From Planomonospora sp. ID82291 (GTDB taxonomy: Bacteria; Actinomycetota; Actinomycetes; Streptosporangiales; Streptosporangiaceae): a stretch of 64,000 nucleotides of DNA. Positions 40,709 to 48,558 of this stretch are shown one piece after another (positions within the stretch are counted from its first letter, which is position 1; every line of letters begins with the position of its first letter). The DNA lies in assembly GCF_015711645.1 (NCBI RefSeq), contig NZ_JABTEX010000001.1:1922001-1986000 (forward strand), given 5' to 3'. A program made the position numbers and the translations under genes. Below the pieces are notes generated by a model. It made no database searches. It was not told the origin of the DNA and was given only the letters and a program-made list of their open reading frames with translations.

Positions 40709-41572
40709 TCAGAACAGGGTCAGCGGTTCGACCGGCATGGGCGCGGGCAGCGGTTCCACCCCGGGCAGCAGGGCCCGCACCTCGTCGTGGAAGCGGCGGG
40801 CGAGCGTCGGTGCGTCGGCGTTGTCGGGAGTGTGCACGAACACGGTCGGCGAACGGCCCTCGCGCAGCCACCCGGCGACCGTGGCGACCCACTCCTGCCA
40901 GCCCTCGACCGTACGGGCCGTGTCGTCCCGGCCGAGGTAGCGGACGATCGGGCGGTCGGTGAGGGCGGACGCCCGGCGCGGCACCCGCGGTTTCTTCAGC
41001 CACGCGTCCCGCTCGGCGTCACTGGTCGGAGGACTCCGGAAGAAGGCCGCGGTGTCGAACGGGATCCACTCGGCCCCGGCCCCGGCCCCGGCTCCGGAGA
41101 GGACCTCTTCGAGGAGCCGCGCGGACCGCTCGTCGTCGAAGAACGCGCGGTGGCGGACCTCGACGGCGTACCTGTACGCGCGGGGGAGCCCGCGGAGGAA
41201 ACCCGCCAAGGCGCCGAGGTCGGCCGGGCCGAACGACCCCGGCAACTGGATCCAGAGGGCGTGCGCCCGCGGCCCGAGCGGTTCGATCGCCTCCAGGAAG
41301 GCCCGGAGCTCCCCGTCGGCGCCGGTGAGGCGGCGCTCGTGCGTGATCGGCTTGGGCAGTTTGAGCACGAAGCGGAAATCGGGGCCGACCTGCCGCGCCC
41401 ACGACTCCACCGTGCTCCGCGCCGGCGTCGCGTAGAACGTGGTGTTGCCCTCCACCGCGTTGCACCAGGTCGCGTAGGCCCTCAGGCGCTCCTCCGGGGG
41501 GAGCGGGTGGGGCAGCAGCCGCCCCTGCCACGCCTTGTGCGTCCACATCGCGCATCCCACATGAAGCCGCAT
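40709..41572 (-). CDS. DUF72 domain protein
   Basis: The 287-residue protein (ATG at 41572, MRLHVGCAMWTHKAWQGRLL) has the DUF72 barrel-like pattern: NTTFYATPARSTVESWA, FRFVLKLPKPITHERRL, ALWIQLPGSFGP, YAVEVRHRAFFDD and near the end VFVHTPDNADAPTLARRF. The family is related to TIM-barrel nucleases but has no assigned reaction. The frame stays open to 41590. Its start abuts the end of the next minus-strand gene, so they may form an operon. Confidence 0.88.
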   Translation of the reverse strand: MRLHVGCAMWTHKAWQGRLLPHPLPPEERLRAYATWCNAVEGNTTFYATPARSTVESWARQVGPDFRFVLKLPKPITHERRLTGADGELRAFLEAIEPLGPRAHALWIQLPGSFGPADLGALAGFLRGLPRAYRYAVEVRHRAFFDDERSARLLEEVLSGAGAGAGAEWIPFDTAAFFRSPPTSDAERDAWLKKPRVPRRASALTDRPIVRYLGRDDTARTVEGWQEWVATVAGWLREGRSPTVFVHTPDNADAPTLARRFHDEVRALLPGVEPLPAPMPVEPLTLF

Positions 41573-41582
41573 GGCTCCGACG

Positions 41583-42443
41583 CTATCCAAGGCCGGCGCC
41601 GGCGAGCAGCCGTTCGCAGGCGTCGAGCAGCCGCTGCCGCTGCGGCCGCGCCCGCTCGGCGAAGCCCCGCTGCTCGGCGGCGTACTCGGCCCGCCCCTCG
41701 GGCGTCTCGATCCGGATCGCCGGGTAGCCGAGCGTGCTCAGGTCGTACGGGCCGGCCCGCATGTCCACCTCGCGGATGTCGCGGGCCAGCGCGAAGCAGT
41801 CGGCGACCAGTTCGCCGCTCACCAGCGGCGACAGCTTGTACGCCCACTTGTACAGGTCCATGTTGGCGTGCAGGCAGCCCGGCTGCTCCAGCTCCCGCTG
41901 CCGCTCGCGCGTCGGCTGCAGCGCGTTCAGCGGGCGCGCCTCGGGGGTGAAGAAGCGGAACGCGTCGAAATGGCCGCACCGCACGCCCCGCTGCTCCACG
42001 ACCTCCGCGATCTCCTCGTCGCCGAGCCGGAGCGGCCAGGAGCCGTGCCGTACCTCGGCGGCCTTGTAGACCATCGCCCACTCGTGCAGGCCGAAGCAGC
42101 CGAGATAGGCCGGCCGCGACGCGGTGGCGGCCAGCAGCCGCGCGATCCACTCGACGGAGGCCCCGCGCCGCTCCATCAGCGCCGCGGTGTCGAGCACGGC
42201 CCCCTCGGGGGTGTCGAGATAGAAGCGGCCGAAGTCGCGCGCCCCCTTCAGCACCACCCCGGCGCCCGGATGCCACCGCCGCAGCCAGGCCGGCCGGTGG
42301 TCGTAGTAGACGAACAGGAAGTCCTCGACGGGATGGCTCTCCCCCCGGGCCTTGCGCGCGAGGTACGGCGCCGTCCACTCCTCGACCCGCCGCCGGTGCT
42401 CCTCCGCCCGGGCCCGCCACACCTCCGGCTCCAAAACCTCCAC
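41583..42443 (-). CDS. Protein of the family often labelled 3-methyladenine DNA glycosylase
   Basis: This 286-residue protein starts MEVLEPEVWRARAEEHRRRV and contains VEDFLFVYYDHRPAWLRRWH, GLHEWAMVYKA and GCLHANMDLYKWAYKL. I recognise it as an actinobacterial family usually annotated as 3-methyladenine DNA glycosylase. I see neither the AlkA helix-hairpin-helix nor the MPG core, so the activity should be treated as unproven. It lies 10 bases upstream of the DUF72 gene. Confidence 0.7.
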   Translation of the reverse strand: MEVLEPEVWRARAEEHRRRVEEWTAPYLARKARGESHPVEDFLFVYYDHRPAWLRRWHPGAGVVLKGARDFGRFYLDTPEGAVLDTAALMERRGASVEWIARLLAATASRPAYLGCFGLHEWAMVYKAAEVRHGSWPLRLGDEEIAEVVEQRGVRCGHFDAFRFFTPEARPLNALQPTRERQRELEQPGCLHANMDLYKWAYKLSPLVSGELVADCFALARDIREVDMRAGPYDLSTLGYPAIRIETPEGRAEYAAEQRGFAERARPQRQRLLDACERLLAGAGLG

Positions 42444-42510
42444 CGCCGAATGGTACGCGCGGACCGGTGGCGCCCGGTCATCGGCCGGGCGGCGTCATCA
42501 GCGACGCCCG

Positions 42511-42554
42511 GCCGTCGGTCGGCCGTCGATCGGCCGTCGGTCGGCCGTCGATCG
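42511..42554. repeat. 22-bp direct repeat in a divergent promoter region
   Basis: Two exact 22-bp copies (starting GCCGTCGGTCGGCCGTCGAT) lie between the divergent glycosylase-like gene and the 42588 gene. An 11-base CGGGCGGCGTC direct repeat brackets them. It could be an operator or a slippage product. Confidence 0.7.
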
Positions 42555-42587
42555 GGCGGCGTCAACGGAACGGCTACGGTTGCGGGT

Positions 42588-43187
42588 GTGAACACCTCTG
42601 CGTCGCCTGAGCGGATCTCCTTCGCCGAAGCCGACGCGCGCCTGGACGGCTCCCTGTCCGTCTGCTTCCAGGGCGACTACGACACGGTCCTGTTCTTCGA
42701 CGGCGACGTGGTGCTCAGCGGGGACTTTCCGCGGTCCCTCGCCGAACCCGGCGGTCAGGGGACCGACATCGTCGCGATCACCGGAGACCTCACGGTGAGC
42801 GGTCGCATCGCCCTGTACGACACCATCCCCGGCCTCTATGTGGAGGGCACCACCCGGGCGGAGACGCTGGAGGGCGGTGACGCCGAGATCTACATCCAAG
42901 ACGGCGTCTTCACGCATCTGGTCTACGGGTACTACAACCACGGCATCCTGGAAGCAGGACGGGTCGAGACGCCCTGGGTGATCAACTCTGATCACGATCT
43001 GCGGATCACCGCCCCGGGCGCCCGGCGGGTGGACAACCACGGGTCGTCCTCCGATGCGGAGTTCACCAGGGACGACATCCCCGAGCGGTTCGTTCCGGAG
43101 GTGGTCGACCCCGACCGCGGCTCGATCCTCGTCGAGAGGTTCCTCGACCGGCTCCGCGCCGGACTGCCCGTCCGCTCCTGGTCGTGA
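42588..43187 (+). CDS. Hypothetical protein with beta-helix-like pattern
   Basis: I cannot name this 199-residue protein (GTG start). It is acidic, with no signal peptide. The middle part (residues about 55-135: DIVAITGDLTVSGRIALYDT, PGLYVEGTTRAETLEGGDAE, IYIQDGVFTHLVYGYYNHGI) alternates short strands and glycines like a right-handed beta-helix, similar to polymer-forming or immunity-type bacterial proteins. The end is LVERFLDRLRAGLPVRSWS. It is followed 82 bases later by a WD40 protein in the same direction. Confidence 0.65.
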   Translation: MNTSASPERISFAEADARLDGSLSVCFQGDYDTVLFFDGDVVLSGDFPRSLAEPGGQGTDIVAITGDLTVSGRIALYDTIPGLYVEGTTRAETLEGGDAEIYIQDGVFTHLVYGYYNHGILEAGRVETPWVINSDHDLRITAPGARRVDNHGSSSDAEFTRDDIPERFVPEVVDPDRGSILVERFLDRLRAGLPVRSWS

Positions 43188-43269
43188 GCCCTCCGGCCCT
43201 GACGCGGGTGGTCCCGCCCGTCATCCGTCCCCTCCCCGCCGCCGCGTACGGGGCGGTCCTCCGATCGGC

Positions 43270-44214
43270 ATGATCCCCCCTTCCCAGGACTTCCGGGACA
43301 TTCGGATCGGGCGCTGCATCCCGGCGGATGTGGACTTCCACCCCGATGGCGGCTGCTTCGCCATCGCGGGGGAGGACGGGACGGTGCGCTTGTGGGACAC
43401 CGCCACCGGTCACGCCGTCGGCCAGGTTCCGGCCGACTCGGCCGAACAGGCCTGGGCGGTGGCCTTTCACCCCCGGGGCCATCTGATCGCCACCGGCTGG
43501 TCGGACGGCACCATCCGGATGTTCCGCGCCGACACCCTCCGGCCCGCCGGTGAACCGCCGACCGGCCACGCCGGAGGCGTCACCGCGCTGGCCTTCCACC
43601 CCGGCGGCCATCTGCTGGCCGGCGCGGGCCAGGACGGGACGGTACGGCTGTGGCGCACCGGTACCCTCCAGCCCGCCGGTGAACCGCTGGACGGCGCCGG
43701 CGGTCCCGTCTACGCGGTGGCCTTCTCCCCCGACGGACGGCTGCTGGCCGGCGCCGCGGGCCGTACCGTGCGGCTGTGGGACGGCGGGACCGGACGGTTC
43801 GCCGGCGATCTGCCGGGCGACCACAGCGGGTCCGTCCACGCGGTGGCCTTCCACCCCGGCGGGCGCCTGCTGGCCGCCGCCGGCTACGACCGGAACCAGG
43901 TGAGGCTGTGGGACGTCATGACCGGCTGTCCCGTCGGCGAGCCGGTGCGCGGTCATCGCGGGGACCACGTCTGGGCGGTGGCCTTCCACCCCGGCGGCCG
44001 GTTCTTCGCGACCACCGGTGACGACCTCACCGTGCGGCTGTGGGACACCGCGACCGTGCAGCCCGCGGGGGAACCGCTGAACGTCCGCACCGGGCATGTC
44101 TCCTCGCTGGCCTTCCACCCCCGGGGGCACCTGCTGGCCGCCCCCGAGGCGGGAGGCACGGTACGGCTGTGGCGTACGCCCTCCCGCACCGCGCTGCGCG
44201 GCGCGGATCCTTGA
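43270..44214 (+). CDS. WD40-repeat protein
   Basis: The 314-residue protein is made almost wholly of about seven WD40 blades, each with AFHPGGHLLAGAGQDGTVRL-type strands ending W (VRLWDTATG, VRLWRTGTL, VRLWDGGTG, VRLWDVMTG). One full propeller is predicted, without a kinase or other fused domain. It is probably a protein-interaction platform. The ATG at 43270 is used; the 253 bases after it, up to clpP, show no gene. Confidence 0.87.
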   Translation: MIPPSQDFRDIRIGRCIPADVDFHPDGGCFAIAGEDGTVRLWDTATGHAVGQVPADSAEQAWAVAFHPRGHLIATGWSDGTIRMFRADTLRPAGEPPTGHAGGVTALAFHPGGHLLAGAGQDGTVRLWRTGTLQPAGEPLDGAGGPVYAVAFSPDGRLLAGAAGRTVRLWDGGTGRFAGDLPGDHSGSVHAVAFHPGGRLLAAAGYDRNQVRLWDVMTGCPVGEPVRGHRGDHVWAVAFHPGGRFFATTGDDLTVRLWDTATVQPAGEPLNVRTGHVSSLAFHPRGHLLAAPEAGGTVRLWRTPSRTALRGADP

Positions 44215-44467
44215 CGAAGGGCGCCGGTGCTCGTCCCGCTCGGCGCCGAGACCGCAGGCGCCCCGCAGAGGAGCACCCGGACGGCCTTCCCGGAAGCCGT
44301 GAGGTCGCCGGTTCCGGCCGTCTCCCGGCGGGGAGGCGGCCGGGCACAGGCTGCGCGGGCCGCAATGCCACGGAGCGGGCCGGGAACCGAATTCCCTCTG
44401 CTCAGAGCGGATCCGCCCCGAGCAGATCACGTCGACGCCGGCGCCGATCGCCTCACATGATGAACGC

Positions 44468-45094
44468 ATGAGCGGAGAATCGAATCTTCCCTTGTTCGAC
44501 GCGCGGGTGAGGCGCGAACTCTACGACCAGCGCGTCCTCGTTCTCGACGGCCCTCTCGACGATGACAACGGCACGCTGCTGGCCACTCAGCTGATAGCAC
44601 TCGCCACGCAGGACGCGTCCACGGACATCGCACTGTGGATTCACTCGCCGGGCGGGTCGGTTCCCTCGATGCTCGCGATTCGCGACATCATTCGACTGAT
44701 TCCCTGCGACGTGTCGACCCTCGTGCTGGGCATCGCCTACAGCGCCGGCCAATTCCTGCTGTCGTCGGGCACCCGGGGCAAGCGCCGCGCCCTGCCGCAC
44801 TCACGCGTCCTGATGCACCAGGGCTCGGCGGGGATCGGTGGCACCGCGGTCGACATCGAACTGCAGGCCGGCGACCTCCGGCACACTCGTGACACGGTGC
44901 TCGGCCTCATCGCCGCGGACACGGGGCAGCCCGTCGAGCGCATATTCGAGGACTCCCTGCACGATCGCTGGTACACGGCGCGAGAGGCACTGGACTACGG
45001 CTTCATCGACACGATCGTGCAGAACTTCGACGAGATCGCACCACGCAATCGCCCACGGCTCGGATTCGACGTCACCGAAGGGGTCGGCCAGTGA
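44468..45094 (+). CDS. ClpP-family serine protease, catalytic triad present
   Basis: The 208-residue protein has the ClpP fold with triad residues Ser92 (GIAYSAGQFLL), His117 (RVLMHQGS) and Asp166 (LHDRWYT). It lacks the usual GQAASMGA box around Ser, having IAYSAG, so it is a divergent, secondary ClpP. The stop overlaps the start of a second clpP-like gene (GTGA), and a PopR/ClgR-like regulator converges from downstream. This resembles the clpP3-clpP4/popR arrangement of Streptomyces. It probably forms mixed barrels with its partner. Confidence 0.88.
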   Translation: MSGESNLPLFDARVRRELYDQRVLVLDGPLDDDNGTLLATQLIALATQDASTDIALWIHSPGGSVPSMLAIRDIIRLIPCDVSTLVLGIAYSAGQFLLSSGTRGKRRALPHSRVLMHQGSAGIGGTAVDIELQAGDLRHTRDTVLGLIAADTGQPVERIFEDSLHDRWYTAREALDYGFIDTIVQNFDEIAPRNRPRLGFDVTEGVGQ

Positions 45095-45681
45095 CCACGT
45101 ATACGATTCCGAACGTCATCACCCAGAATTCGCGCGGCGAGCGGATCATGGACGTCTACTCGCATCTTCTCACCGAGCGGATCATCTATCTGGGCACCGC
45201 GATCGACGCGGGCGTCGCGAACGCGCTCATCGCACAGCTGATCTTTCTGGAGTCCGACAACCCCGAAGCCGAAATACAGTTCTACATCAACTGCGAAGGC
45301 GGGGACCCGAGCGCGATGCTCGCGATATACGACACCATGCGCCATATCCGCCCGCGGATTTCGACGACCTGCGTCGGGCAGGCCGTCGCGGTGGGCGCCG
45401 TCCTTCTCGCCGCGGGCGCCGAGGGAAGACGCGCCGCCCTCCCGCACGCCCGGGTGATCCTGCACCAACCCGCTGCTCAGGGACGCGGAACGATCCCCGA
45501 CCTCATCTTGCAGGCCGACGAGGTCGTCCGGGTCCGCGCGGACATCGAGCGCATACTGTCACGGCACACCGGCCAGACGATCGAGACCCTGCGCGCCGAC
45601 ACCGACCACGATCGCGTGTTCACCGCGACCGCGGCCGTGGAGTACGGACTCATCGATCAGATCGTCGAGGAGCGTTCGTAG
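45091..45681 (+). CDS. ClpP-family protein with Ala at the catalytic Ser position
   Basis: A 196-residue protein very like ClpP over its whole length, including HTGQTIETLRADTDHDRVFT and the active-site His125 and Asp174. The nucleophile box, normally GQAASMGA, reads GQAVAVGA, putting Ala100 (codon GCG at 45388) at the catalytic Ser. If aligned correctly it is proteolytically inactive and acts as a structural partner, as ClpR does in cyanobacteria. It starts from GTG overlapping the upstream stop. Confidence 0.88.
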   Translation: MTTYTIPNVITQNSRGERIMDVYSHLLTERIIYLGTAIDAGVANALIAQLIFLESDNPEAEIQFYINCEGGDPSAMLAIYDTMRHIRPRISTTCVGQAVAVGAVLLAAGAEGRRAALPHARVILHQPAAQGRGTIPDLILQADEVVRVRADIERILSRHTGQTIETLRADTDHDRVFTATAAVEYGLIDQIVEERS

Positions 45682-45708
45682 GCCCGCGAACGACCCCGGC
45701 ACGCCACG

Positions 45709-46065
45709 TTACGCGGCCAGGGCGTACGCCGCCGAGCAGGTGGCGCCCTTCGACGTGCCGCTCTGAGCGGACCGCAGGCTCTCGGCGACGGCGAGGGTCA
45801 GATCGATCAGGGTCACGTCCAGCGCGCCGGCGACCGCGGCGATCATTTCGCTCGACGGCTCCTTGACGCCCCGCTCCATCTCGGAGAGGTACTGCGGCGA
45901 GACTCCGGCGCGACGTGCCGTCTCGCTCAGCTTCTCACCCCGCTCGTGACGGAGGCCTCTGAGACACTCACCGAGCGCGTGCCGCCACAGCGGCTCGCGA
46001 ACCGGAGACGGCTTGGAGTCGGTCCGATCGAACACTGGGTGCAGCGGCGGAACAGAAGCGGCCAT
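45709..46065 (-). CDS. PopR/ClgR-like XRE regulator with ssrA-like C-terminus
   Basis: An internal ATG at 46065 with AAGGTGGGG just upstream gives a 118-residue XRE-family regulator. The helix-turn-helix is LRGLRHERGEKLSETARRAG with VSPQYLSEMERGVKEPSSEM, the signature of ClgR/PopR. The protein ends CSAAYALAA. YALAA is identical to the end of the E. coli ssrA tag, and PopR/ClgR proteins are known to be degraded by ClpP through C-terminal Ala residues. It converges on the clpP pair with 27 bases between stops, so feedback control is likely. The same frame extends upstream (see the 411-residue entry). Confidence 0.75.
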   Translation of the reverse strand: MAASVPPLHPVFDRTDSKPSPVREPLWRHALGECLRGLRHERGEKLSETARRAGVSPQYLSEMERGVKEPSSEMIAAVAGALDVTLIDLTLAVAESLRSAQSGTSKGATCSAAYALAA

Positions 46066-46944
46066 GCCCCACCTTAGATAGACGGCGCGCTCGATTCCGG
46101 CCCGATCCGCGCAGAGCGGAATCGTCCCCGCCTCTTCCCCCGCCCCCTGACGAAGCGGGCAGACTGCCGGCCGGGCCCGTTCTCGCGATGGCCTGCAGGC
46201 GGTACGGGATCCCGTACGATCACTCGATCGGACGGGATCCCGCGTTTTCACCGCCCGATGCAGCCGTTCGGTGAGAGGGCGTCGAGCGTCACCCGGCCAC
46301 GCCCCCGGCCACGCCCCCGGCTCGCCGGAGAACCGCGCGGCGTCCCTGCCCTCGAGGCGGCCCGGCGGCAGGCGCCGCCCGCACAGGACGAGGAGCAGAT
46401 CCTGGGCGAGGCCGCGGACCGGCGTCCCCTCCCCGTGGCTCCAGTCGAGGTCGGTCGCCCGCAACGCGACTCCCGACAGGTCGGCTCCGAAGAAGGCGAT
46501 GTTCTTCGGCCGCATTCCGGCCAGGACCATGGCGACCCGTTCGACCGGGACCCGGCGGTCCAGCCCCAGGCCCACCGTGATGTCCAGTCCGTGGATGACG
46601 TCGTGCGAGAGCGCCCCGTGAACACCTCCGCCGGGAGGCGTCCACGGGTGCGCGGCGTTGTCCCGCAGTGACGTGAGCAGTCTTCCGGGCGGCAGTTCGG
46701 CGGCGTCGCGGCGCGCGCACCGGTCGGCCATGCGGTTGATGTCCCCGCGCGCCTTCACCAGTTCCGCCAGCGTCCGCCAGAGCGGGGTCCGGAAGGGCAT
46801 CGTCGTGTGGGCGACGACCTCGCGCACGCTCCAGCCCTCGCACAACGTGGGCGCGTCCCACTGCTCGGGCCGCAGGGCGGCGAGCAGGTCTGCCTGCTCA
46901 CCGCGTTCCGCCGCCACGGCAGCCCGGAGGTGGTCTTCATTCAT
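45709..46944 (-). CDS. Mycothiol-dependent isomerase-like domain in one open frame with PopR-like regulator
   Basis: From an ATG at 46944 (AAAGGGGA 5 bases upstream) a maleylpyruvate-isomerase/DinB-like domain begins (residues about 1-215; LLAALRPEQWDAPTLCEGWS, VREVVAHTT, LSHDVIHGLDITVGLG). This family normally ends near the RLEGRDAARFSG segment. Here there is no stop, and the frame continues through an 80-residue low-complexity stretch straight into the XRE regulator. Either the stop was lost, giving a 411-residue fusion, or a frameshift hides the true end. The intervening DNA carries operator-like palindromes, which argues that it was once intergenic. Confidence 0.55.
   Translation of the reverse strand: MNEDHLRAAVAAERGEQADLLAALRPEQWDAPTLCEGWSVREVVAHTTMPFRTPLWRTLAELVKARGDINRMADRCARRDAAELPPGRLLTSLRDNAAHPWTPPGGGVHGALSHDVIHGLDITVGLGLDRRVPVERVAMVLAGMRPKNIAFFGADLSGVALRATDLDWSHGEGTPVRGLAQDLLLVLCGRRLPPGRLEGRDAARFSGEPGAWPGAWPGDARRPLTERLHRAVKTRDPVRSSDRTGSRTACRPSRERARPAVCPLRQGAGEEAGTIPLCADRAGIERAVYLRWGMAASVPPLHPVFDRTDSKPSPVREPLWRHALGECLRGLRHERGEKLSETARRAGVSPQYLSEMERGVKEPSSEMIAAVAGALDVTLIDLTLAVAESLRSAQSGTSKGATCSAAYALAA
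46202..46242. promoter_or_regulatory. Paired CGGGATCCCG palindromes upstream of the popR-like start
   Basis: GTACGGGATCCCGTAC at 46202-46217 is a perfect 16-base palindrome. Its 10-base core recurs at 46233-46242, the centres being 28 bases apart. They lie about 140-175 bases upstream of the XRE regulator's internal start. They are a candidate operator pair, located inside the open frame that joins the two domains. Confidence 0.5.
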
Positions 46945-47064
46945 TTCCGTCCCCTTTCCGGCGCGCGAGCCTGGTGCGCGCTCCGAAGGGGATACGGAGA
47001 CGGTACCGGAAAGTCATCGGCCGCCGCCCGGCGTGTCGGTGACGGTGCCTATGGTCGAGGGGTG

Positions 47065-48063
47065 ATGGAGACGTCGACCGGTGGGGATTCGCGGCTGGAG
47101 CCGTTCCGGACCGAGCTGACCGGCTACTGCTACCGGATGCTGGGTTCCGGCTTCGAGGCGGAGGACGCGGTGCAGGAGACGCTGCTGCGCGCCTGGCGGT
47201 CGCTCGACCGCTACGACGAGCGGCGGGCGGCGCTGCGGACCTGGCTCTACCGCATCGCCACCAACGTCTGCCTCGACATGCTGCGCAGCGCGCAGCGCCG
47301 GGCTCCGGCCATGGACCTCAGCCAGGCGGCGGACGCCGGAGCGGGCATCGGTGCGCCGCTGCCGGAGCGGGTCTGGATCCAGCCGGTTCCGGACGGCCTC
47401 GTGCTGCCGGCGGACGGCGATCCGGAAGAGACGGCCGTGCGGCGCGAGACCGTCCGCCTGGCGTTCGTCGCCGCGCTGCAGCACCTGCCGCCCCGGCAGA
47501 GGGCGGTACTGATCCTGCGCGACGTGCTCTGCTGGAAGGCCGAGGAGGTCGCACGCCTCCTGGAGACCACCACCGCGTCGGTGACCAGCGCGCTGCAGCG
47601 GGCCAGGACGACGATCGGCGCGGTCGGCGTCGCACCCGGCGAGCCGTACCGGCCGTCCGATCCCGCACAGCGCGAGCTGCTCACCCGCTACTGCTCCGCG
47701 TTCGAGCGGCACGACATCACCGCGCTGGTGGCCCTGCTCCGCGAGGACGCCACGATGTCGATGCCGCCCTTCGCCTGGTGGCTCCGCGGCCGTGACCGGA
47801 TCAGGCAGGCGCTGCTGGCCCCGGAGGCGTCCTGCGAAGGCGCGCGCCTCGTCCCGGTCGAGGCGAACGGCTCACCGGCGTTCTGGCAGCTGCGGCCCGG
47901 CCCCGACGGTTCCCACACGCCGTTCGGACTGGTCCTGCTGGACGTGGCCGGAGGGCTGATCAGCGGCGTCACCACGTACCTCGACACCGATCGACTGATC
48001 CGGCTCTTCGGTTCTCCGGCCGTCTCCTCCCGACAGCCGGAGACGCTTCCACCGCACCGATGA
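47065..48063 (+). CDS. ECF sigma factor with C-terminal SnoaL-like domain (SigG-like)
   Basis: The 332-residue protein has sigma region 2 (residues about 14-80: YCYRMLGSGFEAEDAVQETL, LRTWLYRIATNVCLDMLR) and region 4 (about 135-190: LPPRQRAVLILRDVLCWKAE, then EVARLLETTTASVTSALQRA). A SnoaL-like domain follows (about 205-310), ending in a short tail. This three-part layout is typical of SigG/SigJ-type ECF factors, in which the extra domain replaces an anti-sigma factor. Divergent from the mycothiol-dependent domain gene with 120 bases between starts. Confidence 0.9.
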   Translation: METSTGGDSRLEPFRTELTGYCYRMLGSGFEAEDAVQETLLRAWRSLDRYDERRAALRTWLYRIATNVCLDMLRSAQRRAPAMDLSQAADAGAGIGAPLPERVWIQPVPDGLVLPADGDPEETAVRRETVRLAFVAALQHLPPRQRAVLILRDVLCWKAEEVARLLETTTASVTSALQRARTTIGAVGVAPGEPYRPSDPAQRELLTRYCSAFERHDITALVALLREDATMSMPPFAWWLRGRDRIRQALLAPEASCEGARLVPVEANGSPAFWQLRPGPDGSHTPFGLVLLDVAGGLISGVTTYLDTDRLIRLFGSPAVSSRQPETLPPHR

Positions 48064-48067
48064 GTTC

Positions 48068-48137
48068 TGGGCTTCCCCTCGTAAGGTGGAGACCCAACCT
48101 TTCTTGCTTGGGCCTCCACCTTACGAGGGGAAGCCCA
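48068..48137. repeat. 24-bp perfect inverted repeat (long hairpin)
   Basis: Arms at 48068-48091 (TGGGCTTCCCCTCGTAAGGT and four more bases) and 48114-48137 are exact complements around a 22-base loop, and the loop itself has CCCAA/TTGGG. It begins five bases after the sigma-factor stop and ends at the start of the truncated integrase. It could be a terminator, but the arms are unusually long and well kept, so it may be a mobile-element scar. Confidence 0.85.
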
Positions 48138-48140
48138 ACG

Positions 48141-48515
48141 TTGCCTTTCCCGGAGATCGTGACGACGGCGCTCCGTGCCCGTCGACGGGCACACGACACA
48201 GCCCGGGAGGCGGCGGGGGACTCGTGGCAGGAGACGGGCCTCGTCTTCACCACCGCGAGCGGGCGGCCCGTGGAGCCGTCGAACCTCCGGCGCAGCTTCG
48301 CCAGGGCGTGCGACCGGGCGGGCGTGCGGAAGGTCAACGTCCACGCGACCCGGAAGACCTGCGCGTCACTCCTCGTCGCCCTCGACGTCCACCCGCGCGT
48401 GGCCATGCAGATCCTCCGGCACAGTCAGATCTCGGTGACCATGAACATCTACAGCGAGGTCTCATCGGAGGAGACGCGCAAGGCCCTCAGGAGACTCGGT
48501 GATCAATTCGCTTGA
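48141..48515 (+). pseudogene. Tyrosine integrase, C-terminal half only
   Basis: About 124 codons remain of a phage/AICE-type integrase. They include VFTTASGRPVEPSNLRRSFA, HATRKTCASLLVALDVHP and VAMQILRHSQISVTMNIYSE with the HxxR, H and Tyr active residues. The Arg-I region and N-terminal domain are absent. Homology begins immediately after the right arm of the 24-bp inverted repeat, so the repeat marks the truncation point. A terminator follows the stop. Confidence 0.82.
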
Positions 48516-48530
48516 TGATTGACTGCGCAA

Positions 48531-48558
48531 AAGGCCATCCCAGTCGGGATGGCCTTTA
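48531..48558. terminator. Intrinsic terminator
   Basis: Perfect 12-base arms AAAGGCCATCCC / GGGATGGCCTTT with an AGTC loop, followed by ACTTAC. It lies between the converging integrase fragment and the TIR gene and can serve both directions. Confidence 0.9.
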
